The notes: generated from the letters alone by a model not told the origin. A stretch of DNA of 64,000 bases from Nitrospira sp. (GCA_029194725.1 JARFXQ010000011.1:1-64000); one strand, 5' to 3'; shown: positions 44,804-54,872, numbered from the stretch's first letter. Numbers and translations are program-made.

Positions 44804-45323
44804 TCACGCGGCCTTCTTGGTCTGAACCGAGTGCGGCTCTGCGTGTCCGGCCCCGATGGCCGCGATGACCTGCGCGATCTCGCCATAGCCCTTCACCCGC
44901 TTGAACCGGCTCTCCCCGTAGAGCAGGACTGTCCCCAGCCACCGCTGGAGCATCGCCGTTCCGCGGGTTCGCTTGAGGTTCCGTTCACTGTGTCGAACCA
45001 GCGAGAACATACTCTCGATCGGATTCGTGGAGAGGAGCGTCTTGCGCAGTAGTGGTGGCACCTTCAGTCGATGCAGCGTCAATAATTCTTCGAAGGCTTC
45101 CCGGAGCGAATCCGCCGCGGACTCGTTCTTGGCCCGCAACCAGGCCGCCAACTCCAACAGCATCCGTCTGGCGTCGGCATAGCTGGTCTGCTCCAAGGCT
45201 GTCATCAGTCGCTGATGCGCCTCGTGCCGATAGGGCTTGGCGAGGTGGCGTTGGAGGTTCCGGCTCTTATGAATGGCACAGCGCTGGTGCACAAGCTGCT
45301 TGCCGAACCGGGCCCGCAGGGGG
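44804..45323 (-). pseudogene. IS256-family transposase, 5'-truncated fragment
   Basis: The frame reads LRARFGKQLVHQRCAIHKSR at its cut edge and continues with STNPIESMFSLVRHSERNLK and LLYGESRFKRVKGYGEI, the C-terminal half of a Mutator/IS256-type transposase. It stops exactly where the next IS256-family element begins at 45324, so its first half is lost. It differs clearly from that neighbour and is a separate IS type. Confidence 0.8.
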
Positions 45324-46646
45324 GCGTGTCAAGTTTTCTGTGTAACTGATTGTGGTTAATCACTGGTAGGCACCCGATCTCCTAAGATCATGGCAAATTG
45401 ATTGCGCGCCCGTTTCCACTCCGGAATCGGGGCGGTCCAGTTCTTGGCGAGACGCTGCAGGCCCAGAGAGAGGACTTTGAGGATCGCTTCATCCGTGGGA
45501 AACGCCCCGCGCTTTTTTAACGTTTTCCGTAACGAATAGTTCAGGGATGCAATGGCATTCGTGGTGTACAGGACTTTGCGAATGGCTGGAGGATCGTCAA
45601 AAAAGACCGTGAGCCGCGTCCAGTCTCGCCGCCAACTCGTGCTGATTGTGGGATAGTGCGCATCCCACGTCAGGGCAACGCGGTCCAAGGCCGCTTCGGC
45701 TTCCGTGACCGTCGGCGCTCCATAAATGGCCCGCAGATCTCTGGCCACGGCACGCCGCTCCCGCCACCCCACATCCCGCAAGGATTGTCGGACTTTATGC
45801 ACAATGCAGAGCTGCACCTGGGTACGCGGGAAGATCGTCTCCCAGGCCTCGGGCAACCCCGTCAGCCCATCGACACAGGCCACGAAGCAATCTGTGCCCC
45901 CTCGTTGCTGGAGGTCCGTAAAGACCGCTACCCAGAATTTGGCGCCTTCGGTCTCACTGACCCAGAGGCCTAAGAGTTCTTTTTCCCCCGCTCAGGTGAC
46001 GCCCAGCGCCACAGAGACCGCTTTGGGTTTGACGGCTCCGTCATGCCGCGATTTCACAAAGAGACAATCGAAATAGAGAATCGGATAGACCGTTTCCAGG
46101 GGACGACTCTGCCAGAGGCGCACATCCTCTCAGACCGCATCGGTAATGGTGGAGATGAGTGGCGGCGACACCTCCGTCCCATATAATTCTTCGAGGTGGC
46201 CTTGAAGTTCCCGCGTGGTGAGCCCATGGGCATAGAGGGCCAGCACGTTGTCATCAACCCCCTCACGCCGCCGCTGCCGTTTCTTGACCATGGTCGGCTC
46301 AAACGTACCCGCCCGATCGCGCGGCACCGCCAAGTCAATCGGGCCTTGCTCGGTCTGTACCGTCTTTGGAGTACTGCCATTCCGAGCATTATCTGATTTC
46401 GAAGGCAGGCGGGCATGAGGCGCATACCCAAGATGGGTGGTCAATTCAGCAGCCAGGGCTCGTTCCACCAACCGTTTCGTGAGGCCTTTCAGTCATCCAG
46501 GTTCGCCAAGAATCTCTTCCGGAGACTCACAGCCTTGTAACAAGTCATCCAACAACGCCTCCGTTTTCGTCTCTGGCTTGGTCATCAACCCCTCCCTCCT
46601 CTATAAAAGAGGCATGATAACCAGTTACACAGTTAATCTTACACGC
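45324..46646 (-). mobile_element. IS256-family insertion sequence with both ends
   Basis: Terminal inverted repeats of about 25 bp are readable: GCGTGTCAAGTTTTCTGTGT (from 45324) and, on the minus strand from 46646, GCGTGTAAGATTAACTGTGT, with roughly 20 of 25 bases matching. The element is 1323 bp with one transposase frame. Flanks (an IS256 fragment on one side, an IstB fragment on the other) show no 8-9 bp duplication, so the present junctions arose by rearrangement. Its right end recurs as a 93-bp fragment at 54912-55004. Confidence 0.8.
45356..46585 (-). pseudogene. IS256-family transposase with three in-frame TGA codons
   Basis: A single frame of 410 codons from ATG 46585 to the stop at 45356 covers a complete IS256-type transposase (LVERALAAELTTHLGY, VPRDRAGTFEP, ELYGTEVSPPLISTITDAV, LGLWVSETEGAKFW, CVDGLTGLPEAW, YTTNAIASLN). 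It is interrupted only by TGA at codons 31 (46493-46495), 152 (46130-46132) and 198 (45992-45994). No frameshift and no TAA/TAG occurs. As TGA ends many other genes here, the protein is most likely dead. Confidence 0.82.
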
Positions 46647-46649
46647 TCC

Positions 46650-47090
46650 GGGATGAAGGCGGTCGAAGCCGGCTCGTCCGTATTATTCCTGACTCTCGAA
46701 GCCCTCATGGGCCGTCTGATCCGGGCACGGCAGGAGAACCGGCTGGAGCGTACCCTGCAGCAGTTCACCTACCCACGCCTGCTGATTCTGGATGAGTTAG
46801 GGTATCTGCCCCTCTCACGGGAAGAGGCGAGCCTGTTCTTCCGGCTGCTCGTCCGTCGCTACGAGCGCGGCAGCCTGATCGTGACCAGCAACAAGAGCTT
46901 CGCCGACTGGGGCGAGGTCTTCAACGATCCGGTCTTGGCCACGGCGATACTGGATTGGCTCCTGCATCACGCGACCACGCTCAACATCAAAGGGGAGAGC
47001 TATCGGCTGCGGGAGAACAAGAAGGCCGGACTCCTGGGTCGGCGGTCCGTCACGACCGCTGAGGAGGGAATTGTCGATGCCTCGACCTGA
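46650..47090 (+). pseudogene. IstB (IS21-family helper ATPase), 5'-truncated
   Basis: The frame enters at MKAVEAGSSVLFLTLEALMG and runs through LLILDELGYLPLSREEASLF (Walker B), VTSNKSFADWGEVFNDPVLA and HHATTLNIKGESYRL to a normal end. The N-terminal domain and Walker A are missing, cut off at the IS256-family element boundary. istA is absent. It is the remnant of an IS21-type element. Confidence 0.85.
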
Positions 47091-47831
47091 GCACGACGAC
47101 CGGACAATCGCATCGGCGAAAAGGGGACATCTCACATCGGTGATTGGTGGACAACCAACTTCGGTCTTGACACCCGAACGTATCGAGTGCAATCGCCCCG
47201 TTCTGCCCTGCTACGGCCTTGCGTGGTGCCCCACCCATGGGGTGACTCCCTTCGTGCGAAGACAAATGCCGCCAATCCGCTTCCAGCAAGGCTATCCCGG
47301 GGCCAGCCGCTGCTTCAACTGCCGTTTCTAGGGTTAAGCGTTTCCTTCGTAGTGCAGTACTGGAACCGTCAGTGCCCGAGTGCGGATGCGAGAGACTCGC
47401 GCAAGTAACACAAGTAACGATTGGGAGGCCGCGTTGGCTGCATGCCGTGGTTAGGCCCTACGCGTATCCGCTTCCTTTGGGTCTGATTCTCTGTCTGGAG
47501 AACTCCGTGATCCCGGCGACTCATGGCCGAACCGATTACGGGAATCGCCACGTCCGTATAGAAGATGACCCCCGGCGTTACCCGGTGATAAGTTATGCGC
47601 CCCGATGATCTGCGAAGCCTGAAGCTGAACTTGGCCGGAGGCCACCAGGACAAGACTGCTGTCCAAACTCCCCTCACTAAGATTACCTCCGCGATACGGA
47701 GCCCTTCGAATGCGATAGTCCGATCTCGTAGGCATCGAATACGGCCGCCACTTTAGCTACAACCTGCATTCCAAGGACTCGCCCAATCCCACGGACTTTG
47801 CTATGCTCATGTACGGCACGCACGTGAGGAC
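47091..47831. other. Long intergenic stretch, no gene recognised
   Basis: About 740 bases follow the IstB remnant without a gene I can support; part may be the former right end of the IS21-type element and other decayed DNA. Confidence 0.4.
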
Positions 47832-48479
47832 ATGAAGATGATGAGCCGGCTACGAACCTGTTGCCTCGCTGCGGCTTTGGTCATCGCCATGGAACCGGTG
47901 TGCGGCTTTGCCGGATCGCTGGATCATTTGGCCGATCTGACCGGACGAGTACAGGCCATCGTGACATTGAAGAACCGCGACAACTTCACCAGTGAATATC
48001 GCTACGACGTGACTGTCAGAAACCTCTCACCGGACGCGATCATCGGCGAGTCACTGATCATCGTGCTGGACAAGATTACCAACTTGGCCGGGGAGGACCG
48101 AGAAGGGCTCACGGGAGAGTCCTTCCTGAAACGATTCGACGTGTTGGGCCAAGATGGTCAGACAGACGACGGGAAACCCTACTTCCGTGTTCCGGCTGGA
48201 ACTTCTCCGGCCCTCGTACCGCAAACCGATAGTCTTCCCGTCGTGGTCAGGATCAGGAATCGGGATTATGTGACGGTCTTCACTCCCTCGTTCAAAGTTT
48301 TTGGCCAGAAGCGCCCTCTGCCGGAGACAAAGCATGCGGAGTCTCCGGTATCTTCCACGCCTCCTGCTCCTGGACAGTCGGCAGCCGCCAACCGCAATGC
48401 GGTCGATACGCTGATTCAACTACTGATCAAAAAAGGCGTCTTGACTGAAGAAGAGTGGCGCAAGGCGAATCAGCCATGA
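47832..48479 (+). CDS. Secreted protein of unknown function
   Basis: A signal peptide (about 1-27, ending GFAG) is followed by a beta-rich region of some 125 residues (VTLKNRDNFTSEYRYDVTVRN, VVVRIRNRDYVTVFTPSFKVF) that looks like an immunoglobulin-like or CARDB-type domain. A Pro/Ala linker and a helical tail, DTLIQLLIKKGVLTEEEW, complete it; such tails occur in bacterial envelope proteins. It overlaps the HIT gene by 4 bp (ATGA). Confidence 0.65.
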   Translation: MKMMSRLRTCCLAAALVIAMEPVCGFAGSLDHLADLTGRVQAIVTLKNRDNFTSEYRYDVTVRNLSPDAIIGESLIIVLDKITNLAGEDREGLTGESFLKRFDVLGQDGQTDDGKPYFRVPAGTSPALVPQTDSLPVVVRIRNRDYVTVFTPSFKVFGQKRPLPETKHAESPVSSTPPAPGQSAAANRNAVDTLIQLLIKKGVLTEEEWRKANQP

Positions 48480-48901
48480 CGGACGCATGCGGGGCGTGCC
48501 AGGGAACTTGGCCGAGAGAGGACCATTTCATCACAGACCTCGGATCGTCGAAGGTCTATCTCCACGATGATCAATTCTTCCCCGGCTGGACCGTCGTGGT
48601 CTTCCAGCGCCACGCCACCGAGTTATTCCAACTTGCCCCCACCGAACGTTTTCAGCTGATCGAGGAAGTCAGTCGGGTGGCCAAAACATTAGCCGAAATC
48701 TACCAGGCTAAAAAGATCAACTATGAACTCCTGGGGAATCAACTCCCTCATATCCATTGGCATCTCATTCCTCGTCTCGCGAACGATCCAGCCCCACTGG
48801 AACCGGTCTGGCGGGTACCGCACAGTCCCCTTCTTCTGACGGGAGCAACGCTTCATGAAGCCATCACCCGTTTAGCCTGCCCCCTGCGCATGGCCCGGTG
48901 A
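48476..48901 (+). CDS. HIT-family nucleotide hydrolase
   Basis: The histidine triad appears as PHIHWHLIPR, with the GWTVVVFQRHATELFQL segment of the HIT fold upstream. These enzymes hydrolyse nucleoside phosphoramidates or dinucleoside polyphosphates. The N-terminus holds CGAC, a possible metal pair seen in Hint/Fhit relatives. ATG 48476 overlaps the preceding stop and gives 141 residues. The pairing with a secreted protein gene is unexplained. Confidence 0.88.
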   Translation: MTDACGACQGTWPREDHFITDLGSSKVYLHDDQFFPGWTVVVFQRHATELFQLAPTERFQLIEEVSRVAKTLAEIYQAKKINYELLGNQLPHIHWHLIPRLANDPAPLEPVWRVPHSPLLLTGATLHEAITRLACPLRMAR

Positions 48902-49014
48902 AGCCCCTGGGCGTGACAACCGTGGTACCTGGTGATTCTTCGCCGAGACCTCGCCGAGGATGTCACCCTACACCGAAACTTCGGAGGGCGCTCGCAGCTC
49001 ATCACTCCACGGAC

Positions 49015-49857
49015 TCAGTGTTTCTCGCTGAACAACCTGTGCGCAAGATACAGCGCGGTCATCACCACAGTGCTCACGGATCCTGCAATGAGGATTTCGA
49101 AAGGCCACAGATTGTGTGACGTGGGATCACGGAGACCATCAACCACGATTCGCATGATGACGAACCCCATCGCCGCAGCCGGAACCGCCGCCGCCATTCT
49201 CCAGGCCCCTTGCCAACGCCAAACTGCCCAGACCGGCAGCAAGAGGCCGAAGAGACCACAGGCCAATACAGCCCAGCCGAAACCGGCGAGGAAGACTCTA
49301 TCGGCGCGGCTAAGAGGCTTCTGCGTCCGCACCCGATAGGCCTCGTCTGCTTCTTCCGCTGCTTTGACACGGACACTCATCTCCTCGATCCAAGCAGGCT
49401 GGGCCTGCCTCCCCCCCACCTCACTACCTCCCACGATATCGCCGCGCCACACCGCAACTACAGACGTGTTGGAGATGCTGCCGTCGCCCGCGGTAATCCT
49501 GATTTCATCCACCACGTCCCCCGGACGCATGAAAAAGAACCAGCCATAGGTCTCTCCCTGACCTGAATACGTTGGCGAGGGGTTGCTCCCGACATTGGCC
49601 GGCTTGCCGTTGAAGTATGGCCGCGCCCAAATGCGGACAGGTTTGTCCGTCTCATACGCCAGCCTGAGATAGAAATTCTGGTTCTTGCCTAACGTGAGGT
49701 GTTCCCCGGATGGCCAAGTCTCGATGACATGCACAACCGTACCGGCCCGAGCACAATCAATCGACAGATACGACAACGGAAGTACGATCGGAAGGATGAA
49801 CAGTTGCAGACGCGCGAGGCCCCAGACAGAGGCAGGCTTCAGATGCCGGGATCGCAT
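49015..49857 (-). CDS. Membrane protein with large periplasmic domain
   Basis: After an N-terminal hydrophobic helix (LQLFILPIVLPLSYLSI), a domain of about 150 residues contains beta-type segments (NFYLRLAYETDKPVRIWARP, YGWFFFMRPGDVVDEIRIT). Then a helical linker (KAAEEADEAYRVRTQ) and three transmembrane helices follow. ATG 49857 is preceded by GGGGGGG; the frame extends further upstream without a fitting start. I do not recognise the family. Confidence 0.65.
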   Translation of the reverse strand: MRSRHLKPASVWGLARLQLFILPIVLPLSYLSIDCARAGTVVHVIETWPSGEHLTLGKNQNFYLRLAYETDKPVRIWARPYFNGKPANVGSNPSPTYSGQGETYGWFFFMRPGDVVDEIRITAGDGSISNTSVVAVWRGDIVGGSEVGGRQAQPAWIEEMSVRVKAAEEADEAYRVRTQKPLSRADRVFLAGFGWAVLACGLFGLLLPVWAVWRWQGAWRMAAAVPAAAMGFVIMRIVVDGLRDPTSHNLWPFEILIAGSVSTVVMTALYLAHRLFSEKH

Positions 49858-49978
49858 AGACACCCCCCCAAGGATTGAATGGGGAAGACGACAATTCGTC
49901 CGCAGAGAAAACTCTATCAGTGACAGGCTTGCTGACAAGGAATAGTTGGAAAGCCTCTGGCAAGCCGACAGACGAGGA

Positions 49979-50398
49979 CTAGAGAGACATACATGTATGA
50001 GACTTGACGCGGAGCACCGCTTCCTGCCGGAAGCGCGTCTTGTAGGACGCGACAATTTCCTGAACGGCCTTGTTCGGTACGGCATCATCTGGGTGAACAA
50101 GGCTCAGGACATACGTAGGCTCGCGGATCACTTCACCTGAAACCGACCGCCACTGTCCGGAGGCCTGCCAGGCCGAGAGTCCATGGGGGAAACGTGGAGT
50201 GACTATCTCGTTAAGAAATTGCGTCCAGTCTTCCGCCGTGACATGGCCGGATGGCGTTTCTGTTCCGAAATACAGCAGCTCCTGCACTGCTGGCTGCCCA
50301 TCGCCCCTGCATGGCGCGACGGTCATCGCCCCGCAGCCCACAAGCGAGACGAGGAGCAGCAGCACGCCTAATGGATTCTGAAGCATGCTGCGATGCAC
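49979..50398 (-). CDS. DUF3574 lipoprotein
   Basis: The lipobox LVGC at the end of a signal helix marks a lipoprotein of 139 residues. ELLYFGTETPSG, FLNEIVTPRFPHGLSAWQAS and QEIVASYKTRFRQEAVLRV are the DUF3574 core, a small alpha/beta domain of unknown function. A second copy, frameshifted, lies at 55802-56208. It precedes the membrane protein at 49857 on the same strand by 121 bp. Confidence 0.85.
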   Translation of the reverse strand: MHRSMLQNPLGVLLLLVSLVGCGAMTVAPCRGDGQPAVQELLYFGTETPSGHVTAEDWTQFLNEIVTPRFPHGLSAWQASGQWRSVSGEVIREPTYVLSLVHPDDAVPNKAVQEIVASYKTRFRQEAVLRVKSHTCMSL

Positions 50399-50469
50399 TA
50401 TTGGTTCTCTGGCATAGATCAGACCAGTTGAAGCAACCCGCCAGAAAATCGGGCTCCCGAGTTTCTATC

Positions 50470-50890
50470 TCACCACACCTTATGAAGATAGTGGCGCATG
50501 AAATAAATGCAATCCACGGCGACGATGGTGTCGCACCTTTCGCCGGGATTGTCGACGGCAATCAAATCCACACATTGAAAGGTCAGCTTGTCCTTTAGGT
50601 CTGGTATGGTGTTGAGCCTGGGTGATAGCAGCGTCCGAGTAATCACCCCAAAGTCGAACAACCGGCTTTTGCGGACAGATATTCGGTGATACGGCCATTG
50701 AGCAGCTGATTTCAAAGACCTTTTCACCTGGTTTCAGGAGTGAAGCTACGGAAACCATCATTTGCACATCTATCATGCCATGTGGGATGAGGTCGTACCC
50801 GTACACCGCCTCGCAAAAACGGACGTGGGTTGGACTCTCATAAGCATGCCTGAATACTCGTTGTACCAGCCTGCAAAAACATCTTGGCCT
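50470..50890 (-). pseudogene. Class I SAM methyltransferase, multiply frameshifted
   Basis: Pieces of one family appear in order but in changing frames: QDVFAGWYNEYSG, then RFCEAVYGYDLIPHGMIDVQ and LLKPGEKVFEI, then NGRITEYLSAKAGCSTLG, then DYSDAAITQAQ, and DKLTFQCVDLIAVDN with CDTIVAVDCIYF. They match the AYC-x-VYG-x-DL...LDLGCG methyltransferases. At least four shifts and the loss of the C-terminal third make it a dead gene. Confidence 0.7.
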
Positions 50891-51332
50891 GATCAAGACT
50901 GCTGGCACGAGTCCAGATTCGAGTCATACTCCTCCGATTACCTTCTTGCTAATTTGATCCGCTCTTGGTGGCATGACTTTTCGCGTATTGCCGTTTCTTG
51001 TTTGTTCTTGAGCAGGTCATGAACGGGTGTAGACCGATTCATCCTGGATTCCCCAGTAGCCAATGCAGGCCAAAAACTACTCCCAGAAACACCTTGATAG
51101 TCAAGGTCTTAAGTTGCCAATTTTAAACTGCGCCGCAGTTGAACTTGGCGAAAATCGGTCTCGGTGGTTGTACAAGATTTCATTCGGATTGATCGAAGTA
51201 GCTGAACGTACCTTGGATTTCAGCTGCGGAATCAGGGTTCATTCTTCAGGTGCTGAAGAAGGTCTCCGCCACCGCACTGGTGAAACTATTCCACAGGAAA
51301 AGCGGCTCACGTTTCTCAAAGTGAAGTCTCTG
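50891..51332. other. Intergenic stretch with a dispersed 33-bp repeat
   Basis: No gene is recognised. Bases 51204-51236 are nearly the same as 2453-2486. Confidence 0.4.
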
Positions 51333-53033
51333 CTATTGAACAGCGGTAGGCCTATCAAGTGCGTTCAACGGATCCCATGGCATGTCCAGGAGTAACTGTT
51401 CTCCTCGATACTTGTCCCTTAGATAAGCGAACGGCTCTGGCCGTGGAACTGAGAGTGGAGGAACGTTGCCGAAGGCTCTGCCGAGAGTCTCAACCAGGAG
51501 TTCGTCGATGGCATGCAATGAAGGATCATAGCCGCCCGGCTCCCCAGGGATCTTGACGGCAAACAGCGTGGATAGCCCATCTCTATAATCGATCGGCGTC
51601 AGTTGGCTTTGCTCCTTCGCTATCGGTTGTCGGAGGCCCAAGCGTCCACCGTGATCCCCATGAACCATAACGATTGAATCATCAAATATTCCGGACGATT
51701 GCATCATCTGGAACAATTCATCCAACCTGACATAGAGGCACCCCATCTGCCTCAAATATTGGTCGTAACGAATCCTTCTGTCTTCGGAAGTGCGCAACTC
51801 CAGAGGAACGCCCTCCAGGTCATCCATTGATTCCGGAATCGCCCGCGGCGAACAATCCTCCCGATACACGTAGGGGAAATGCGGAAGCATGAGATGCACA
51901 AACAACATGTGCCCCGGCGTCAGTTGCTGAATCTTGTCGGATACCGCGTCCATCGCCACCAGCGCATTCACCGAAAATGGGTGAAGGCGTCGCTTTGTCC
52001 AGAGAGATTCACGATCAATGGCCGGACCGACCACCCCTCGCGAAAGCAAGAGCGGACGTGCCCGCTGTTCATAGAGATCCAGTATAGCTTGATATCGAGT
52101 GTAACTGGCCACGAAGCTAGCCAGCACCGTCGTCGTCTTCGTAAGTAAGGGGATGTCCAGCTTCGCCACATTACTCAAGGTAAACCATCCAAATTTAGCG
52201 CAGGAGTGCGGCTGCGCATCTGGGCTCGAACAAAAATCTACATAGTCCCCGTGTATAACATGGATCCGATACCCCATACTTTTCAGCAATTGAAAATAGC
52301 GGTTCTGCTGCAAGGCGTATGGAGGGCGCTCACCCGTAAGAAATACCATGTTGACGCTTTGCGCTGAGAAATTCACCAGATTCGGGATTGAGTCTTCCGT
52401 GTCGAGGTAATGACTGTATGCTCCACCGTACAGCTCAAAACCGTAACGTTGATAGAATTGTTTGATCTTGCGCTTCAGCTCCCTGGCATAGTCGGTATCG
52501 TCGGGGATTCCCTCGACACCAAGATGTTCGTCCAGGATGAGATGGATGAGCCGGGGTGGACCATCTGTCGTCGCATCCATGCGTGGCGCAGCCAAGACAG
52601 GATCGGACGCGTCCCCGAATCCATTGCGCAGGAAGGTCGAAATCACAAACACACAGAGAAACGCCGTTACTGCCAAGGTCATGGTCTTTTCGAAACGTCG
52701 CATCAGAACCACGAGTATTCCAAAAATAACAAGAAGCGTAATGGTGCGACTCTGTGCAACCCACTCAAATTGATAGTCGGCAGCAACAGCGAGAAGGCCG
52801 CTCACACTCATTGCGTATATGAGTCTTCCGCCGGCACAGCGGAACAACCCAATTACGGCTGACACACACAACATGCCCGCAAGGATGAGCAAGATTTCGG
52901 GACTCATCAGGGGATAGTCCCGTTTCGTCAAGTAGACCGCAAAGGGGGTGATCGACGTGAGGAAAGGGAAGGTAATCGCGAGGGATACTCTGTGGTCGAG
53001 CCAGAACGTCTCCGAGGACTGCTCCGGCTTCAC
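51333..53033 (-). CDS. Membrane-anchored sulfatase/LTA-synthase-fold enzyme
   Basis: Four or five transmembrane helices occupy residues 15-140, followed by an extracytoplasmic alkaline-phosphatase-superfamily domain: LIHLILDEHLG, FVHLMLPHFPYVY and IVMVHGDHGGRLG carry the metal-site residues. The family transfers or removes phosphate-linked groups on glycans and lipids. The GTG start at 53033 overlaps the stop of the methyltransferase gene (GTGA). With its two upstream partners it forms an envelope-glycan operon; the substrate is unknown. Confidence 0.83.
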   Translation of the reverse strand: MKPEQSSETFWLDHRVSLAITFPFLTSITPFAVYLTKRDYPLMSPEILLILAGMLCVSAVIGLFRCAGGRLIYAMSVSGLLAVAADYQFEWVAQSRTITLLVIFGILVVLMRRFEKTMTLAVTAFLCVFVISTFLRNGFGDASDPVLAAPRMDATTDGPPRLIHLILDEHLGVEGIPDDTDYARELKRKIKQFYQRYGFELYGGAYSHYLDTEDSIPNLVNFSAQSVNMVFLTGERPPYALQQNRYFQLLKSMGYRIHVIHGDYVDFCSSPDAQPHSCAKFGWFTLSNVAKLDIPLLTKTTTVLASFVASYTRYQAILDLYEQRARPLLLSRGVVGPAIDRESLWTKRRLHPFSVNALVAMDAVSDKIQQLTPGHMLFVHLMLPHFPYVYREDCSPRAIPESMDDLEGVPLELRTSEDRRIRYDQYLRQMGCLYVRLDELFQMMQSSGIFDDSIVMVHGDHGGRLGLRQPIAKEQSQLTPIDYRDGLSTLFAVKIPGEPGGYDPSLHAIDELLVETLGRAFGNVPPLSVPRPEPFAYLRDKYRGEQLLLDMPWDPLNALDRPTAVQ

Positions 53034-54496
53034 AGGGAATGCTCTCGACGGATCCCCTCATATCCATGCCGGATGTAACTCACCAGGGTGCGACCATGTT
53101 GTCCGACTTGCAGAACACGGTCGATCCGTGCCCTCCGGGCGATGCGGTCCGTGAAAAAATCCCATGTATAGTCTTCAAAAATGTCTGCCCGAAGCGCCAA
53201 GAGTTTCTGGACCATAGGATCTGTCTTAGGGACAAACTCGATCACCCCACAAGGAGCAAGATCGATGAGCCAATCCAAGAGCTCTCCGAACGGAATGTTC
53301 CGCGAAATGGCCAGATGATGCACCACCGCGAGGGCCACGAGGGCATCGGCTGATCGCCGAGCGCCAAGTCCTTCCCGTTCGACTCCCATCCACCCTTGGT
53401 CTGGGCTGACATTGGCCATGTCCATCACAACTGATTGAATGGGCATCTGGCTCGCACGTGCCTGTGCGTAACACTCATCAAGCGCCCCTTGATCGAGATC
53501 AAACCCGACGACGTACTCCGCACCGCCTTCTAAGGCGGCCTTGGAAAAGGCTCCGACATTGCAGCCAAAATCCCATAACTGCCGAGGGCGATGTTGCGCG
53601 GCAAAATCCCGCACGAAGGCAACTTTCTTACCCAATTCGTCGGCTTGGTACGAGTTCTCCTTGGCATAATCTTGCCAAGTCGACTTGCTGGTTTGAAGAG
53701 GCTCAAGACTGTTAATCCACCTACGCAACCCAGTGAGTAGCTTTCGATAGGCCTGCACAGGGAGGTTCCCCTCTCGCACAGTAGTTTTGTCGAGATCCTG
53801 CCCCCGTAAAGTGGACTCGGTCGATCGTTGCAGCAAGGACTGCAAGAGAACATGCGTTAACAAATCCTTCTTGAGGTAGTGCCGCCAGGTAAGTAATCGG
53901 CTGAATTCAACGACGGAGATTCCGTCTAGACTCCCTCGATACCATGCATTGTGGGAAATACCGAATAATGACCTCAACAAGAGGGGGATCAGAAACTGCT
54001 CGCAAAACTGTCGATGCCCCGCCCACATTTCGCCCTGTTCATATCGCTGGAATGAGAGATGGTCAATAAATGTGGGAGCAGCACCAATGAACTGGATATT
54101 GTACGCGGAGGCATCGGACAGTGTCACGCCGTGGTCAAGTGCAGTCAGCTGAATATCTAAATGCAAAAGAGCTGCAGCCTTGAGAGCAGGGAATGGCCAT
54201 TCGTAAGGGAACGATACAAACGTGAGCTTCGGCACCTCAAGGACATAGGGCGCCGCTTCGTCAAACCCATCAGGTAAGAGAGCTCTCTCAATGAGATCAA
54301 AGGGCAAGAGACGTTCGTCTCGCATGAGCAGGTCGAAGAGTCCGGACCGGCGCACGAAATCGAATTGCTCTTTCCCCGCATTGGTTACGGTCCGGAAAAT
54401 GCGGTCACCGTGGCGATAGACATACCCCCTTGGATCTCGAAAAGACCCACCGACCCTTGCAGGCCAAGTGGGGTATGCGGTTGTCAACTTATTCAT
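53030..54496 (-). CDS. Two-domain SAM methyltransferase (glycan-associated)
   Basis: The N-terminal half has LSDASAYNIQF...TFIDHLSFQRYEQGEMW, reminiscent of kinase-like domains that precede methyltransferases in polysaccharide clusters. The C-terminal half is a Rossmann methyltransferase with WDFGCNVGAFSKAA (SAM loop), VVGFDLD and LVALAVVHHLAIS. ATG 54496 gives 488 residues and overlaps the end of the small membrane gene. The product likely modifies a cell-surface glycan or lipid carrier. Confidence 0.8.
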   Translation of the reverse strand: MNKLTTAYPTWPARVGGSFRDPRGYVYRHGDRIFRTVTNAGKEQFDFVRRSGLFDLLMRDERLLPFDLIERALLPDGFDEAAPYVLEVPKLTFVSFPYEWPFPALKAAALLHLDIQLTALDHGVTLSDASAYNIQFIGAAPTFIDHLSFQRYEQGEMWAGHRQFCEQFLIPLLLRSLFGISHNAWYRGSLDGISVVEFSRLLTWRHYLKKDLLTHVLLQSLLQRSTESTLRGQDLDKTTVREGNLPVQAYRKLLTGLRRWINSLEPLQTSKSTWQDYAKENSYQADELGKKVAFVRDFAAQHRPRQLWDFGCNVGAFSKAALEGGAEYVVGFDLDQGALDECYAQARASQMPIQSVVMDMANVSPDQGWMGVEREGLGARRSADALVALAVVHHLAISRNIPFGELLDWLIDLAPCGVIEFVPKTDPMVQKLLALRADIFEDYTWDFFTDRIARRARIDRVLQVGQHGRTLVSYIRHGYEGIRREHSL

Positions 54497-54716
54497 CCTT
54501 CGCTCGCTCTGCTCGACCGAATAAAGATCGGTACCGCGTCTTGACTTGATCCCAGTACAACTTGGCAACGACCCCGATTCCGGCGATGCCTCCGAGAATG
54601 AGCTGGAGTAAGGCACTCCCGCTTCCTGGGTCAATATACGCATGAGCCTCAGAGACGAGGAGGCTGCTGAGAATAAACACACAGCAAGATGTTCGAATTG
54701 TCAGCCGTTTCAGCAT
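54489..54716 (-). CDS. Small membrane protein with YIDPGSGS motif
   Basis: The 75-residue protein has a signal/TM helix (CCVFILSSLLVSEAHA), then AYIDPGSGSALLQLILGGIA and a basic tail. The YIDPGSG motif marks a family of small membrane proteins found beside polysaccharide and sulfatase genes. AGGAGA precedes the ATG at 54716. It is the first gene of the operon with the methyltransferase and sulfatase-fold enzyme. Confidence 0.8.
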   Translation of the reverse strand: MLKRLTIRTSCCVFILSSLLVSEAHAYIDPGSGSALLQLILGGIAGIGVVAKLYWDQVKTRYRSLFGRAERAKDE

Positions 54717-54872
54717 GATGTATCTCCTAAACTTAGTTAAAGATGAGCGCTGTCCATTCGCTCGGATGGGCTTGCTTGGAAATACAAATCGACTCACTTC
54801 CTAAGAAAGATGCCAAAGATCGGATTCTGAATCTAGTGACCCATACCTCCAATTGTCAAGTCACTACCTTAG

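Noticed and set aside
45356..46585. Genome-wide recoding of TGA as a sense codon
   Set aside because: Many intact genes in the window (for example fahA, prpD, meaB) end with TGA at the expected length.
51063..51395. A 110-residue open frame on the plus strand
   Set aside because: No ribosome site, no familiar pattern, and it runs into the end of the sulfatase-fold gene on the other strand.
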